A DNA stretch of 43,106 bases from Actinomycetota bacterium. Lineage in GTDB: Bacteria > Actinomycetota > Actinomycetes > Actinomycetales > Microbacteriaceae. The notes under the pieces are model-generated. The model worked only from the letters and a program-made list of their open reading frames with translations. It ran no database searches and was not told where the DNA came from. The stretch lies in assembly GCA_018268435.1 (NCBI GenBank), contig JAFDWP010000259.1:1-43106 (forward strand). The letters are read 5' to 3'. Within the stretch, counting starts at the first letter, position 1. Each line of letters starts with the position of its first letter. The position numbers and the translations under genes are program-made. Shown here in pieces: positions 24,030 to 32,223 of the stretch.

Positions 24030-25051
24030 GAGCGCTCCTTTCCGAGGCGTCGGCGGACCCAGGTCGTGAGCATCCGGCCGTACCCGATGAGCCCCGACGG
24101 GGCGATGAGCAGGATCAGCAGCACCCCGACCGCGAGCACCAGCTGACCGGACCCCTCGAACTCCGAGGGCATGTTGGCGGTGAGCTGGATCACGACGATC
24201 GCGCCGACCACGCAGCCCCACGCCGTCGACTGCCCGCCGATCAGCGGCACGAACAGCGCCATGAAGACGATCGACAGCGTGAACGTCTCCGGAGTGATGC
24301 TGAGCATGAACGACACGAACAGCGCGCCCGCCAGCGACGCGATCGCCGCGCCCACGGCCAGCGTGACCGTGGTGAGCGTGGTCGTGCGCGTGCCGGTCGC
24401 CTCGACGGCGGACGGCACGTCGCGCATGGTGCGCACAGTGACGCCCCAGGCCCCGGTGCGGATCCGGTCGATCAGCGTGGCCACGACGATCACGAGGGCG
24501 AGGGCCAGCGCGATCAGCAGCAGCCGCGGCGCCTCCCAGCCGAAGATCGTCGGGGTCGGGATGCCTCCGATGCCCGCGGAGCCGCCGGTGATCGGCTCCA
24601 GGGCGATGAGCCAGGGCTCGAACGCCATGCTGAACAGCAGGGTCACGGCCGCGAGATAGAACCCGCTGAGCCGACGGGTGAGCAGGCCGAGGACGACCGC
24701 GACCGCCGCTGAGATGAGCGGCCCGATCAGCCATCCCAGCAGCGGCGGCAGGTTCGTCTCGGTCGTCACGATCGCCACGCTGTAGGCGCCGATCGCGGCG
24801 TACGCGGCGTACGCCATCGACATGGATCCGGCCATCACGAACGGGATGTACATGCCCAGGGCGATGAGCGCATAGACCGCGACCATCACCAGCAGGTCCT
24901 GCCGGAAGCCGCTGCCGCCGGCCCAGACGAGCGCGAGGGCGCCGATCCCCACGGCCACGGCGGGCACGATCAGCCGGCGCGGCGACGTGCGGGGCACGGC
25001 GAGGGGCGCCGTCTGCGTCGCGGAAGTCACGATCTCCTCCTGAGTCGTCAT
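24026..25051 (-). CDS. livM: LIV-type ABC transporter permease LivM-like
   Basis: A 341-residue permease with about nine hydrophobic segments, after a polar N-terminal region of about 25 residues. LivM family features include GMYIPFVMAGSMSMAYAAYA with the GxxSxA-like turn, LSGFYLAAVTLLFSMAFE, and GGQSTAWGCVVGAIVV near the C-terminus; the ATPase-contacting loop is around TMRDVPSAVEATGTRT. It transports the substrate delivered by the binding protein. ATG 25051 overlaps the livH stop. An open frame extends upstream to 25447 but lies within livH. Confidence 0.88.
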   Translation of the reverse strand: MTTQEEIVTSATQTAPLAVPRTSPRRLIVPAVAVGIGALALVWAGGSGFRQDLLVMVAVYALIALGMYIPFVMAGSMSMAYAAYAAIGAYSVAIVTTETNLPPLLGWLIGPLISAAVAVVLGLLTRRLSGFYLAAVTLLFSMAFEPWLIALEPITGGSAGIGGIPTPTIFGWEAPRLLLIALALALVIVVATLIDRIRTGAWGVTVRTMRDVPSAVEATGTRTTTLTTVTLAVGAAIASLAGALFVSFMLSITPETFTLSIVFMALFVPLIGGQSTAWGCVVGAIVVIQLTANMPSEFEGSGQLVLAVGVLLILLIAPSGLIGYGRMLTTWVRRRLGKERS

Positions 25052-25923
25052 ATCCGCACCCGCATCGCGAAGAGGCCCTGGGGGCGGAAGGCGAAGAACA
25101 GCAGCGCGATGAGGAGGACCATGGTGGTCGGCCCCATGCTGCCGAAGTAGAACGGTGCGAACACCTGGATCGCGCCGAGCACCAGTCCGCCGACGAGCGG
25201 CGCCCAGGTGCGGCCGGTGCCGCCGATGACGAGGGCCAGGAACCCGACCAGCGTCCACGCCAGACCGCTCGTGAAGGCCACGCCCGTCTTGGGCGCGTAG
25301 AGCAGACCGGCGACACCGGCGATGAGGCCGGAGAGCAGGAAGGCGATCAGGCGGATCCGGCCGACCGGGAGGCCCAGCAGGGCGGCCGCCGCGCGGTTGT
25401 CCCCGACCGCGCGCAGCAGACGCCCGATGCGGCTGTATCTCATCCATGCCGACACGGCGATGAAGATGAGCGCCGTCGAGACGACGAGCACGACGGTCGT
25501 GCCGGACAGGTGCACGTCACCGAACTGCCACGGGCCGAACGAGACGAGCACCTGCCCGGGCAGGGCGGGGCGGCCGAAGACGGCGCCCGCGCCCTGCTGG
25601 ACGATGAACAGCACAGCCGTGACCGCGACGAGGGCGGGAAGCTCTCCCGCTCCCGATCGCTTCTGCACCTGGCGGACGACGAGCAACTCGGTCAGGCCGC
25701 TCACGATCACGGCGATCACGATGCCGAGCAGCAGGCTGACGACGACGGGAAGCTTCATCTGGATCGTGAGCCACGAGGCTCCGAGCGCCGCCGTCATCGC
25801 GTAGGGCCCGATGGCGAAGTTGAAGAACCCGGCGCCGATCAGCGTCAGCTGGTAGGCCAGCGCGATCAGTCCGAAGAAGCTCCCGATCTCCAGGACGGAG
25901 AGCCACAGCTGTGGATCGGTCAT
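25048..25923 (-). CDS. livH: LIV-type ABC transporter permease LivH-like
   Basis: A 291-residue permease with about eight membrane segments. It shows LIALAYQLTLIGAGFFNFAI at the N-terminus, the coupling-helix region YSRIGRLLRAVGDNRAAAAL that contacts the ATPases, and GLLYAPKTGVAFTSGLAWTL as in LivH proteins. It follows the substrate-binding protein with one base between stop and start and overlaps livM by 4 nt, so the five transporter genes and the ligase form one operon. Confidence 0.88.
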   Translation of the reverse strand: MTDPQLWLSVLEIGSFFGLIALAYQLTLIGAGFFNFAIGPYAMTAALGASWLTIQMKLPVVVSLLLGIVIAVIVSGLTELLVVRQVQKRSGAGELPALVAVTAVLFIVQQGAGAVFGRPALPGQVLVSFGPWQFGDVHLSGTTVVLVVSTALIFIAVSAWMRYSRIGRLLRAVGDNRAAAALLGLPVGRIRLIAFLLSGLIAGVAGLLYAPKTGVAFTSGLAWTLVGFLALVIGGTGRTWAPLVGGLVLGAIQVFAPFYFGSMGPTTMVLLIALLFFAFRPQGLFAMRVRI

Positions 25924-25924
25924 G

Positions 25925-27145
25925 TCAGCCCACGGTGCAGGGGAGCTGGAAGTCCGGCCATGCGCCGGTCGGCTGGTTCTTCGCGTCGAAGCCCGACAGC
26001 ACGAGGCCGCAGAGCCCGTCGGCGCCCATGTGCTTGTCCGCGGTGAACGAGAGCGTGAAGCCGGTCTGCCCGAACGACGCCTCGAATCCGGAGATCTTGT
26101 TGAGCGCGTCGCGCACGGCCGTGGGGTCGTCGGCGCCGCCGGCGGCCTCGATCGCGGCCTTCAGCAGGTAGACCGAGTCGTAGGCCTGTGCGTCGTAGGC
26201 GGTGAGGCGGTAGTCGTTCCCGTTGGCCGCCTTGAGCTTCTTCTCGAGCTCCACGGTCTTCGGGTTGTTCTTGTCGATCGCGCCCATGTACACGACGTCC
26301 TTGAGGGCGCCCGGGTTGGTGCGCGCCCAGGAGTCGGGCTGGTTGCCGATCGAGGCGAGCGAGAACCGCAGCACGCCCGGCAGCTGCTGGAACAGGGTGT
26401 TGTGGGCGAGCACCTCGAAGTTGCCGCCGAGGCTGGCGACGAGGATGACGTCGGGGTCGGCCTGCTTGATGCGCGCGACCTGGGCACTGAGGTCGGCCGC
26501 GTCCACCGGAGCGCTCTCCTGCGCGACGACGTCGGCGCAGTCCTCGAGGATCGGGATGACGAGCTTGTTGATGTTGTCGATCGCCGGCGAGGCGTCCGAG
26601 AGGACCGCGATCTTCTTGAAGCCCTTCTTCTCGATCGCGCCGCAGTAGGCCTTCGCGAACTGGTCGACGCCGTTGGCGAGCATGTAGGTGTACTCGTTGT
26701 CCGGCGGCAGCGCGACGGAGGTGGTGACGGCGGTCGGCGCGATGGCCGGGATCTTCGCCTGCTTCACGACGGACTTGCCCTGCAGCACGGCACCGCTGCC
26801 CGTGTCGAGCAGCAGCACCTGAGCGCCGTCGTCGACGAGCTTGCGCACGACCGTCGGGGTCTTGGTGGGGTCGGATTCGTCGTTCCCGACGACGATCCGG
26901 ATCTTCTGCCCGCCGATGCCCCCGGCAGCGTTGATCTCGTCGACCGCCATGCGGATCGTCTTGCCGGCGATGACGGCGTACGACGCGCCGGGACCGGTGC
27001 TGTCCTCGTCGAGGCCGAAGACGATCTCGCCCTTGGCCCCACCCGCACCGGAGCCGCTCGCGTCGGCCTCCTCGCCGGCGCAGGCCGTCAGCGTGACCGC
27101 AAGGGTGGCCGCGCCCAGCAGGGCGAGCAGTCGCTGTGTTTTCAC
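25925..27145 (-). CDS. Substrate-binding lipoprotein of LIV-type ABC transporter
   Basis: A 406-residue periplasmic-type binding protein (LivJ/type I fold). The signal peptide ends in a lipobox LTAC with Cys22 as the lipidated residue, followed by a Gly/Ser/Ala linker and the mature start GEIVFGLDEDSTGPGASYAV; AVDEINAAGGIGGQKI is typical of the family. GTG 27145 is chosen because GGAGG lies 5 nt ahead; the open frame begins at ATG 27157, which is part of that ribosome site. Family members bind amino acids, aromatic and alicyclic acids; the company of a CoA ligase suggests a carboxylic acid. An operator palindrome lies 43 nt upstream. Confidence 0.9.
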   Translation of the reverse strand: MKTQRLLALLGAATLAVTLTACAGEEADASGSGAGGAKGEIVFGLDEDSTGPGASYAVIAGKTIRMAVDEINAAGGIGGQKIRIVVGNDESDPTKTPTVVRKLVDDGAQVLLLDTGSGAVLQGKSVVKQAKIPAIAPTAVTTSVALPPDNEYTYMLANGVDQFAKAYCGAIEKKGFKKIAVLSDASPAIDNINKLVIPILEDCADVVAQESAPVDAADLSAQVARIKQADPDVILVASLGGNFEVLAHNTLFQQLPGVLRFSLASIGNQPDSWARTNPGALKDVVYMGAIDKNNPKTVELEKKLKAANGNDYRLTAYDAQAYDSVYLLKAAIEAAGGADDPTAVRDALNKISGFEASFGQTGFTLSFTADKHMGADGLCGLVLSGFDAKNQPTGAWPDFQLPCTVG

Positions 27146-27187
27146 TGAAACCTCCATTGGTCTCCTTGTTCCGCATCATCCAAGATG

Positions 27188-27204
27188 CCAAACAAATGCT
27201 TGGT
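27188..27204. promoter_or_regulatory. KstR2-type operator upstream of the ABC importer operon
   Basis: CCAAACAAATGCTTGGT: near-perfect arms CCAAAC/GCTTGG around AAAT; AACAAATGCTTGGT fits AnCAArYGCTwGnT fully. It places the importer and CoA ligase in the same regulon as the ring-degradation genes. Confidence 0.7.
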
Positions 27205-27296
27205 CGACGCCAGGCTATCCGTCGGCTGTGGGAACGTCAATGCCCGTCAGGGCGCACCGCGACCGGGCGGCGAGCCGGTGCGGGCACGCCGATCAG

Positions 27297-27334
27297 CCCC
27301 TCCTCGGACGGCCTCGCGCCGCCGCGAGGAGGGG
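27297..27334 (-). terminator. Hairpin after ipdB copy 2
   Basis: Arms CCCCTCCTCG (27297-27306) and CGAGGAGGGG (27325-27334) pair perfectly around an 18-nt GC-rich loop, 14 nt past the ipdB stop. It ends the seven-gene echA20 operon before the importer promoter. Confidence 0.65.
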
Positions 27335-27347
27335 ATCCCGGCGCGGC

Positions 27348-28091
27348 TCACACGCCGCGGATCTCGCGCTCCCTCAGCTGTCGGGGATCGAGCACCGTGC
27401 GGATCAGCTCCCGCTCCCTGGCATCCGGCTCCCGGGTCTGCGGGACGTCCTCCGGCACGTGCAGGGCGAAGCCGGTCGCGGCGACGACCGAGGCCACCTC
27501 GACGCCCGGGTGCACGCTGACCAGCGCCATCGTGCCGCCCGGCCCCGAGAGATCCAGCACGGCGAGGTCCGTGACGATCGCGCGCACATCGTGGAATCGC
27601 ATCCCCACCCGGGCCGCGTTGTCGCTGCCGACCCCGGTGACGATGTCGACGTCCGGCACGAACACCCGGGGCGCATGCCGCGGGACGAAGTAGCTCGTGG
27701 CGTGGTTGCTCGTGTTCGTCGCGGCACCCCGCGGCCCCACGAGCTGATGCGTGGGGCGGTTCCGGTCGCCGATCGCGGACAGGTTCTGGTTGCCGAACCG
27801 GTCCAGCTGCGGGGCGCCCATGATGACGTGACGCCGACCCGTGGCGATCAGCTCGAACAGCTTCGCGTAGGGAAGATGCCCCTCGGGCCGAGTGAACGGC
27901 CGGTCGACGGCCGGGGTGTCGGCGAACAGCGTCGCATCGCCGTCGCTGAGCAGCAGCTCCGGCGCATGCGTCAGCCGTGCCAGGCGTGCGCCGATGGTGG
28001 GGATGACCCCGAACGAACTGGCCAGGACGGCGCCCGCCCCGCGGAACAGGTCGCTGCAGGCGGTCGCGGCGACCTCGGCACGGGTGATCAT
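27348..28091 (-). CDS. ipdB: IpdB-like CoA-transferase-fold subunit, copy 2
   Basis: A 247-residue paralogue of the protein at 14265. Shared signatures are MITRAEVAATACSDLFRGAG, APELLLSDGDAT, MGAPQLDRFGNQNLSAIGD, VFVPDVDIVTGVGSDNAA and VLDPRQLREREI. It pairs with the second IpdA through an ATGA overlap. It could be the true ring-C hydrolase subunit of the echA20 operon, or act on a related cyclic beta-dicarbonyl CoA ester; sequence alone does not decide. Confidence 0.85.
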   Translation of the reverse strand: MITRAEVAATACSDLFRGAGAVLASSFGVIPTIGARLARLTHAPELLLSDGDATLFADTPAVDRPFTRPEGHLPYAKLFELIATGRRHVIMGAPQLDRFGNQNLSAIGDRNRPTHQLVGPRGAATNTSNHATSYFVPRHAPRVFVPDVDIVTGVGSDNAARVGMRFHDVRAIVTDLAVLDLSGPGGTMALVSVHPGVEVASVVAATGFALHVPEDVPQTREPDARERELIRTVLDPRQLREREIRGV

Positions 28092-28906
28092 GCGGGTGCC
28101 CCCTCGCCGAGGAGGTCGGCGAGGAACGCGTCCCACGCCTCCGGTGAGGCCGCGGCGTCCGCGTAGCGCCGCTGCGCGGCCTCGTCCCGCGGGTACTCCG
28201 GCAGCATCGCGGTGAAGCCCGCTCCTCCCGGCGCCGCCAGGACGTGGTCGGTCTCCGAGCGGTTCAGGATCAGCGTCGACGGATGCTGCGCGGCGAGCTC
28301 CTCGGTGCTCACGACCCGCTCCGCCGAGACGACGGTCACGGCGGCCGCCCGGGCGATCAGCTCGTCGAAGAAGGCGTCGGGGCCGAGGCACTGCCCGTTG
28401 CCCGCGGCATCGGCCTGCTCCACGTGCACGAGCGCGACGTCGAGCGGGATCGCCGGCATCGCGACCAGCGTCTCCGCGTCGTCGTAGGGCGACACGATCG
28501 TGCGGATGTCCGGATTGCGCGTCACCGCATCCGAGCCGATGCCGTTGCGCAGCACCTCGAACGGCAGGCGGCGCGAGGCCGCGCGCAGCCCTGCGACCAG
28601 CATCGCCTCATCCATCTCCGTCGTCGCGACCGCCCCCGCGCGCCGGGCGGCGGCGAAGTGCGGATCGATGGGGATCGAGTCCAGCGACACGAAGCCGTGC
28701 ACGACGCGCGCGGCCTGGCCCGTCGCGCACAGGATCCCGACGTCGGGCCCGCCGAAGCTCACCACGGTGAGGTCGCGGACGCCCGACCGCGCGAGCTCGC
28801 GCACGAGCGCCATCGGCTTGCGCCGCGACCCCCAGCCGCCGATGCCGACGGTCATCCCGTCCCGGAACAGGGCGCGGATCTCCGCGCCGCTGCGCACCCG
28901 CGTCAT
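28088..28906 (-). CDS. ipdA: IpdA-like CoA-transferase-fold subunit, copy 2
   Basis: A 272-residue paralogue of the protein at 15020. It keeps GMTVGIGGWGSRRKPMALV, FGGPDVGILCATGQA, GFVSLDSIPIDPHFAAARR and MDEAMLVAGLRAASRRL, in which Glu100 aligns with the catalytic glutamate of IpdA. The C-terminal half is more divergent (TDHVLAAPGGAGFTAMLPEY against the EAPGGAHFTSCVPDY of copy 1). ATG 28906 shares one base with the echA20 stop. The order echA20-ipdA-ipdB is that of Rv3550-Rv3552. Confidence 0.87.
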   Translation of the reverse strand: MTRVRSGAEIRALFRDGMTVGIGGWGSRRKPMALVRELARSGVRDLTVVSFGGPDVGILCATGQAARVVHGFVSLDSIPIDPHFAAARRAGAVATTEMDEAMLVAGLRAASRRLPFEVLRNGIGSDAVTRNPDIRTIVSPYDDAETLVAMPAIPLDVALVHVEQADAAGNGQCLGPDAFFDELIARAAAVTVVSAERVVSTEELAAQHPSTLILNRSETDHVLAAPGGAGFTAMLPEYPRDEAAQRRYADAAASPEAWDAFLADLLGEGAPA

Positions 28907-29664
28907 CACGTGTCGAGGGTGCGGCCGGTCGCGACGAACTCGTCGCGGTGCTCGTCGGCGACGCCGGCCAGGTTGAGCTCGAAGGTGAAGCCCTGCTCGA
29001 ACCGGTAGCTGCGGTTGACGTCGACCGGGTCGATGCCGTTCAGCGCCTCCTTGGCGGCGCGGATCACGCGCGGATCCTTCGCCGCGATCTGCTCCGCGAA
29101 GGCGAGCGCGGTCGCGTCCAGCTCGTCGCGCGGCACGACCTGGTCGACCGAGCCGTACTCGTGCAGGCGCTGCGCGGTGACGGTGCGCGCCGAGAAGTAC
29201 ATCGCGCGCAGCATGTGCGGCGGGACGAGTCGGGCGAGATGGGTCGCCGCGCCGAGCGCGCCGCGGTCGACCTCTGGCACGCCGAAGTACGCGTCGTCCG
29301 AGGCGATGATGACATCCGAGTTGCCGACGAGGCCGACCCCGCCGCCCAGGCAGAAGCCGTTCACCGCCGAGACCACCGGCACCGCGCACTCGTAGATCGC
29401 CTTGAACGCCTCGAAGCATCCGCGGTTCGCGCCGAGCAGCCCGCTGAACCCCTGGATGCGCTGCATCTCCTTGATGTCGACGCCGGCGTTGAACCCCCGG
29501 CCCTCCGCGCGCAGCACGACCACCCGCGTCTGCGGGTCCGCGCTCGCGTCGCGCATCGCGGCGGCGACGTCGAACCAGCCCTGCACCGGCAGCGCGTTCA
29601 CCGGCGGGTAGTTCATCGTGACGACCCGCACGCCCTTGCCCTGCATCTCGATCTCGATGGCCAT
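28906..29664 (-). CDS. echA20: EchA20, crotonase-fold steroid ring-D hydrolase
   Basis: A 252-residue crotonase-fold protein very like M. tuberculosis EchA20, which opens ring D of HIEC-CoA. Recognised by NYPPVNALPVQGWFDVA, VVLRAEGRGFNAGVDIKEMQ, FEAFKAIYECAVPVVSAVNG, FCLGGGVGLVGNSDVIIASD and the C-terminal FTFELNLAGVADEHRDEFV, each nearly the same in the mycobacterial enzyme as I remember it. This is the strongest single indication that the cluster degrades steroid-derived rings. It lies 5 nt after the TIM-barrel gene and overlaps ipdA by one base. Confidence 0.93.
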   Translation of the reverse strand: MAIEIEMQGKGVRVVTMNYPPVNALPVQGWFDVAAAMRDASADPQTRVVVLRAEGRGFNAGVDIKEMQRIQGFSGLLGANRGCFEAFKAIYECAVPVVSAVNGFCLGGGVGLVGNSDVIIASDDAYFGVPEVDRGALGAATHLARLVPPHMLRAMYFSARTVTAQRLHEYGSVDQVVPRDELDATALAFAEQIAAKDPRVIRAAKEALNGIDPVDVNRSYRFEQGFTFELNLAGVADEHRDEFVATGRTLDT

Positions 29665-29669
29665 GACCT

Positions 29670-30524
29670 CTACCTCACCTTTGTCTCTCGTGTGCTCTGC
29701 GCCCCCACCGGGAGCGTCTGTGCGGATGCGAGCTGCGCACGCAGCCAGGCGACCGACCGGATCAGGGCCGACTCCGCCCCCTCCGCCTCGATCGCGGGTC
29801 CGATCAGCTCGATGTCCACGATCCCCGCGTAGCCGGCCCCGAGCGCCGCGGCCAGCAGCCTCGGCAGCGGCAGATCCGCATCGCCCGGAACCCAGCGGTT
29901 GGGGAACGTCGACGTGCCGACGACGAAGTCCGACAGCTGCAGGATCTCGATCTGCGCGACCCGTGCGGCCAGCAGCGCGGTCAGCCCGCGCTCCTGCCAG
30001 CAGCAGTACAGGTCGAGGCAGACCCCGATGCCGAGCCGCTCGGCGAGCGCGAACGTCTCGGCGGCGCTGTGCGTGAAGCTGATGTCGGCCTTGATCGGGA
30101 GCGTGTTCTCCAGGGCCAGGCGGATCCCGCGCGCCCGCGCCTCCGCGACCGCCGGCGTCAGGCGCCCGGCGAAGCGGTCGGCGGCGTCCTCCCAGTCGAG
30201 CCGCGCGGAGGGACCCGACGTCAGGTAGACGACCTCGGCGCCGAGGTCCTGCGCGGCGCGGATCCCGGAGACCAGCGCCGCCAGTTCGCGCTCCCATCCG
30301 GCGTCGTCCTCGGGGTGGGCGGAGAACGCCTGCACGAGATAGCCGACGCGCACGCCATGCGCGGCGAGCAGCTCCGCCGTGCGCGCGACGCCGAATCCGA
30401 CGACCTTGGCGATCGGCAGCCCCACGAGATCGGCGCCCGTGCGGGCGTACATCGCGATCTCCTCGGGCAGCTCCCACGCCAGGGCGGCCATGCCGCTGAC
30501 GCAGGTCCGGTTCACCGCGGACAC
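29670..30524 (-). CDS. Xylose isomerase-like TIM barrel protein (sugar phosphate isomerase/epimerase family)
   Basis: A 284-residue AP-endonuclease-2-fold protein. Metal-binding residues expected in this fold are visible: Glu in IRLALENTLPIKADISF, Asp/His-like positions in GVCLDLYCCW and Glu in GIVDIELIGPA. Members isomerise or epimerise sugars and inositols and some act on other hydroxy-ketones. It is not part of any KstR2 regulon I know. GTG 30524 is 2 nt after the previous stop; no clear ribosome site, so translation is probably coupled. Substrate unknown; in context an isomerisation of a hydroxy-keto CoA ester is conceivable but unproven. Confidence 0.78.
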   Translation of the reverse strand: MSAVNRTCVSGMAALAWELPEEIAMYARTGADLVGLPIAKVVGFGVARTAELLAAHGVRVGYLVQAFSAHPEDDAGWERELAALVSGIRAAQDLGAEVVYLTSGPSARLDWEDAADRFAGRLTPAVAEARARGIRLALENTLPIKADISFTHSAAETFALAERLGIGVCLDLYCCWQERGLTALLAARVAQIEILQLSDFVVGTSTFPNRWVPGDADLPLPRLLAAALGAGYAGIVDIELIGPAIEAEGAESALIRSVAWLRAQLASAQTLPVGAQSTRETKVR

Positions 30525-30526
30525 GG

Positions 30527-31444
30527 TCAGCGCGTCCGATCGGCGGCGGCGACGATCTCGGCCAGGGCGCGGGCGACGTCATGGCGCTCGTATCCGAGCA
30601 GCGCCTGCTCCGCGGCATCCGGCTCGAAGGAGATGACCGCGCCCCTGCCCTGCACGATGAAGCGGTCGGGCTGGAACGGGTGCTCCTCGTCGCGCTCCTC
30701 GATCACCGCGGCGCTGCCGGCGGCCTCGGCGAGCATCTGGAAGTACTCCGTGTAGCTGAGATTCTCGTCCCCGACGAGGTAGGCCGCCCCGGGCGCACCC
30801 CGATCGAGCGCGCCGAGCACCGCCTGCGACAGCGAGCGCACGGACATGTAGTTGGTGCCTCCGGGCGGAGCGGACAGCGCGGGCTCGGCGAGCTCGCCGC
30901 GGGTCCACGCGATCATGCGCGCGTAGCGGCGCAGCGCGCGCTCGTCGGCGCCCACGATCGACGGCGGGTTCACGGTCATCGCGGCGAAGGATCCGTCGCT
31001 GAGCGCTCGGGTGCGGTCGTCCGCGTCCCGGCGTGCCGCGACGTAGGGGATCCGCTCGGCCCACTCCGGATGCAGCTGGTGGTAGTAGCTGCCGATCTGC
31101 ACGAGGCGCGCGACGCCGGCCGCCTTGGCCCGGGCCGCGAAGCGGGGCACGCCGCCGCTCTGCATCCGCTCCCAGAACTCCTCGCCCTCGTCCTCGGCGG
31201 GCACGTGCCGGATGTCGTTGCCGGCCGCGAAGACCACCCCGTCGAACCCCTCGAGGTCGCGGGGAGAGGCATCCGGGTCGGTGTAGTCGGCGATGAGCCG
31301 CGGCAGGCCGGCGACAGCGCCCGGGTCGCGATCGGAGGGGCCGCGGCGCGACATCACGGTGACGTCGTCCCCGCGCGCGACGAGATCGGCGGCCAGGTGA
31401 CTGCCGATCATGCCGGTCGCGCCGACGACGAGGATCCGGCTCAT
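30527..31444 (-). CDS. NAD(P)-binding epimerase-like protein (extended/atypical SDR)
   Basis: A 305-residue protein with an N-terminal Rossmann motif VVGATGMIGSHLAADLVARG and an NAD-epimerase-like body (FDGVVFAAGNDIRH, VQIGSYYHQLHPEW, VNPPSIVGADERAL, LVGDENLSYTEYFQMLAEAA). The YxxxK pair of active epimerases is not obvious: IGSYYHQLH lacks the lysine, so it may be an atypical SDR. ATG 31444 overlaps the upstream hydratase stop by 4 nt. Part of the SDR-hydratase-echA20-ipdAB operon. Function in the pathway not evident. Confidence 0.78.
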   Translation of the reverse strand: MSRILVVGATGMIGSHLAADLVARGDDVTVMSRRGPSDRDPGAVAGLPRLIADYTDPDASPRDLEGFDGVVFAAGNDIRHVPAEDEGEEFWERMQSGGVPRFAARAKAAGVARLVQIGSYYHQLHPEWAERIPYVAARRDADDRTRALSDGSFAAMTVNPPSIVGADERALRRYARMIAWTRGELAEPALSAPPGGTNYMSVRSLSQAVLGALDRGAPGAAYLVGDENLSYTEYFQMLAEAAGSAAVIEERDEEHPFQPDRFIVQGRGAVISFEPDAAEQALLGYERHDVARALAEIVAAADRTR

Positions 31445-32223
31445 CCGAACACCGCCACGCCGTCGGAGATGACCGCGACACCGTCACGGCGCAACTCGAA
31501 GGCGCCGTCCGGCCAGGACTCGACCTCGAGGTCGTCCCCCGGCACGACGAATCCGCTGAAGCGCCCCTGCAGGCGCGTGAGGTCGGCGGCGGACGACCCC
31601 TGCTCCTCGGCGAGGACGAGCGTCGTCGCCGCGAGGGTGCACAGACCCTGCAGGATGGGCGTCGGCTGTCCGATGCGGGCGGAGGCCTCGGGGTCGATGT
31701 GGATGTGGTGACGGTCGCCGGTGAGCCGGTACAGCGCGGCCTGCGTGGGGAAGGTCGACACGGCGCCCAGGGTTCCCGCGGCACGCTGCCCGCCCGCGAC
31801 GCGGCCGGGACCCCGCTCGCCGCCGAAGCCGCCGTAGCCGGGCGCGAACAGCGACCACATCGCCGTGAACTCGTCGCATTCGACGATGACCTCGAAGACG
31901 GCCGCGGAGCCCTTGTCCCAGACGTCGCCGACGCGCGCGGAGAGCGTCAGCTCACCCGAGCGGGGAAGCGGACGGTGCACCTCGAGCGTCTGCGCGCCGT
32001 GCACGGCGCGGTTGTCGAAGGCGCCCGCGTTCGCGAGGATGTCCGGGGCCCACTGCGACAGCGTCAGGCCGAACGACGGGAGCACGCGCAGGCGGTCCTC
32101 GAAGACCAGGTCGAGGTCGTCCGCACGGGCGCCGACCGAGAGCGCATACAGGATCGCGTCCGACTCGGTGTAGCCGACCGTGCGCTCGCCGAGCAGCTGC
32201 CCGGCCCAGTCCCCGGCGATCAT
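31441..32223 (-). CDS. Double hot-dog MaoC-type enoyl-CoA hydratase (hydratase 2)
   Basis: A 260-residue protein with two hot-dog domains. The N-terminal half (ERTVGYTESDAILYALSVGA) is the non-catalytic repeat; the C-terminal half carries the hydratase-2 motif as YRLTGDRHHIHIDPEASA, with the catalytic Asp and His, then PILQGLCTLA. This is the arrangement of the hydratase part of MFE-2, and the matching dehydrogenase is the gene immediately upstream (32220-33122), coupled by ATGA. Together they could carry out hydration and oxidation of one beta-oxidation round on a ring-derived acyl-CoA. Confidence 0.85.
   Translation of the reverse strand: MIAGDWAGQLLGERTVGYTESDAILYALSVGARADDLDLVFEDRLRVLPSFGLTLSQWAPDILANAGAFDNRAVHGAQTLEVHRPLPRSGELTLSARVGDVWDKGSAAVFEVIVECDEFTAMWSLFAPGYGGFGGERGPGRVAGGQRAAGTLGAVSTFPTQAALYRLTGDRHHIHIDPEASARIGQPTPILQGLCTLAATTLVLAEEQGSSAADLTRLQGRFSGFVVPGDDLEVESWPDGAFELRRDGVAVISDGVAVFG

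Noticed and set aside
27253..27281. Small inverted repeat CGCACCG / CGGTGCG in the gap after ipdB copy 2
   Set aside because: Seven-base arms with a long loop are expected by chance at this GC; the stronger hairpin at 27297-27334 explains termination better.
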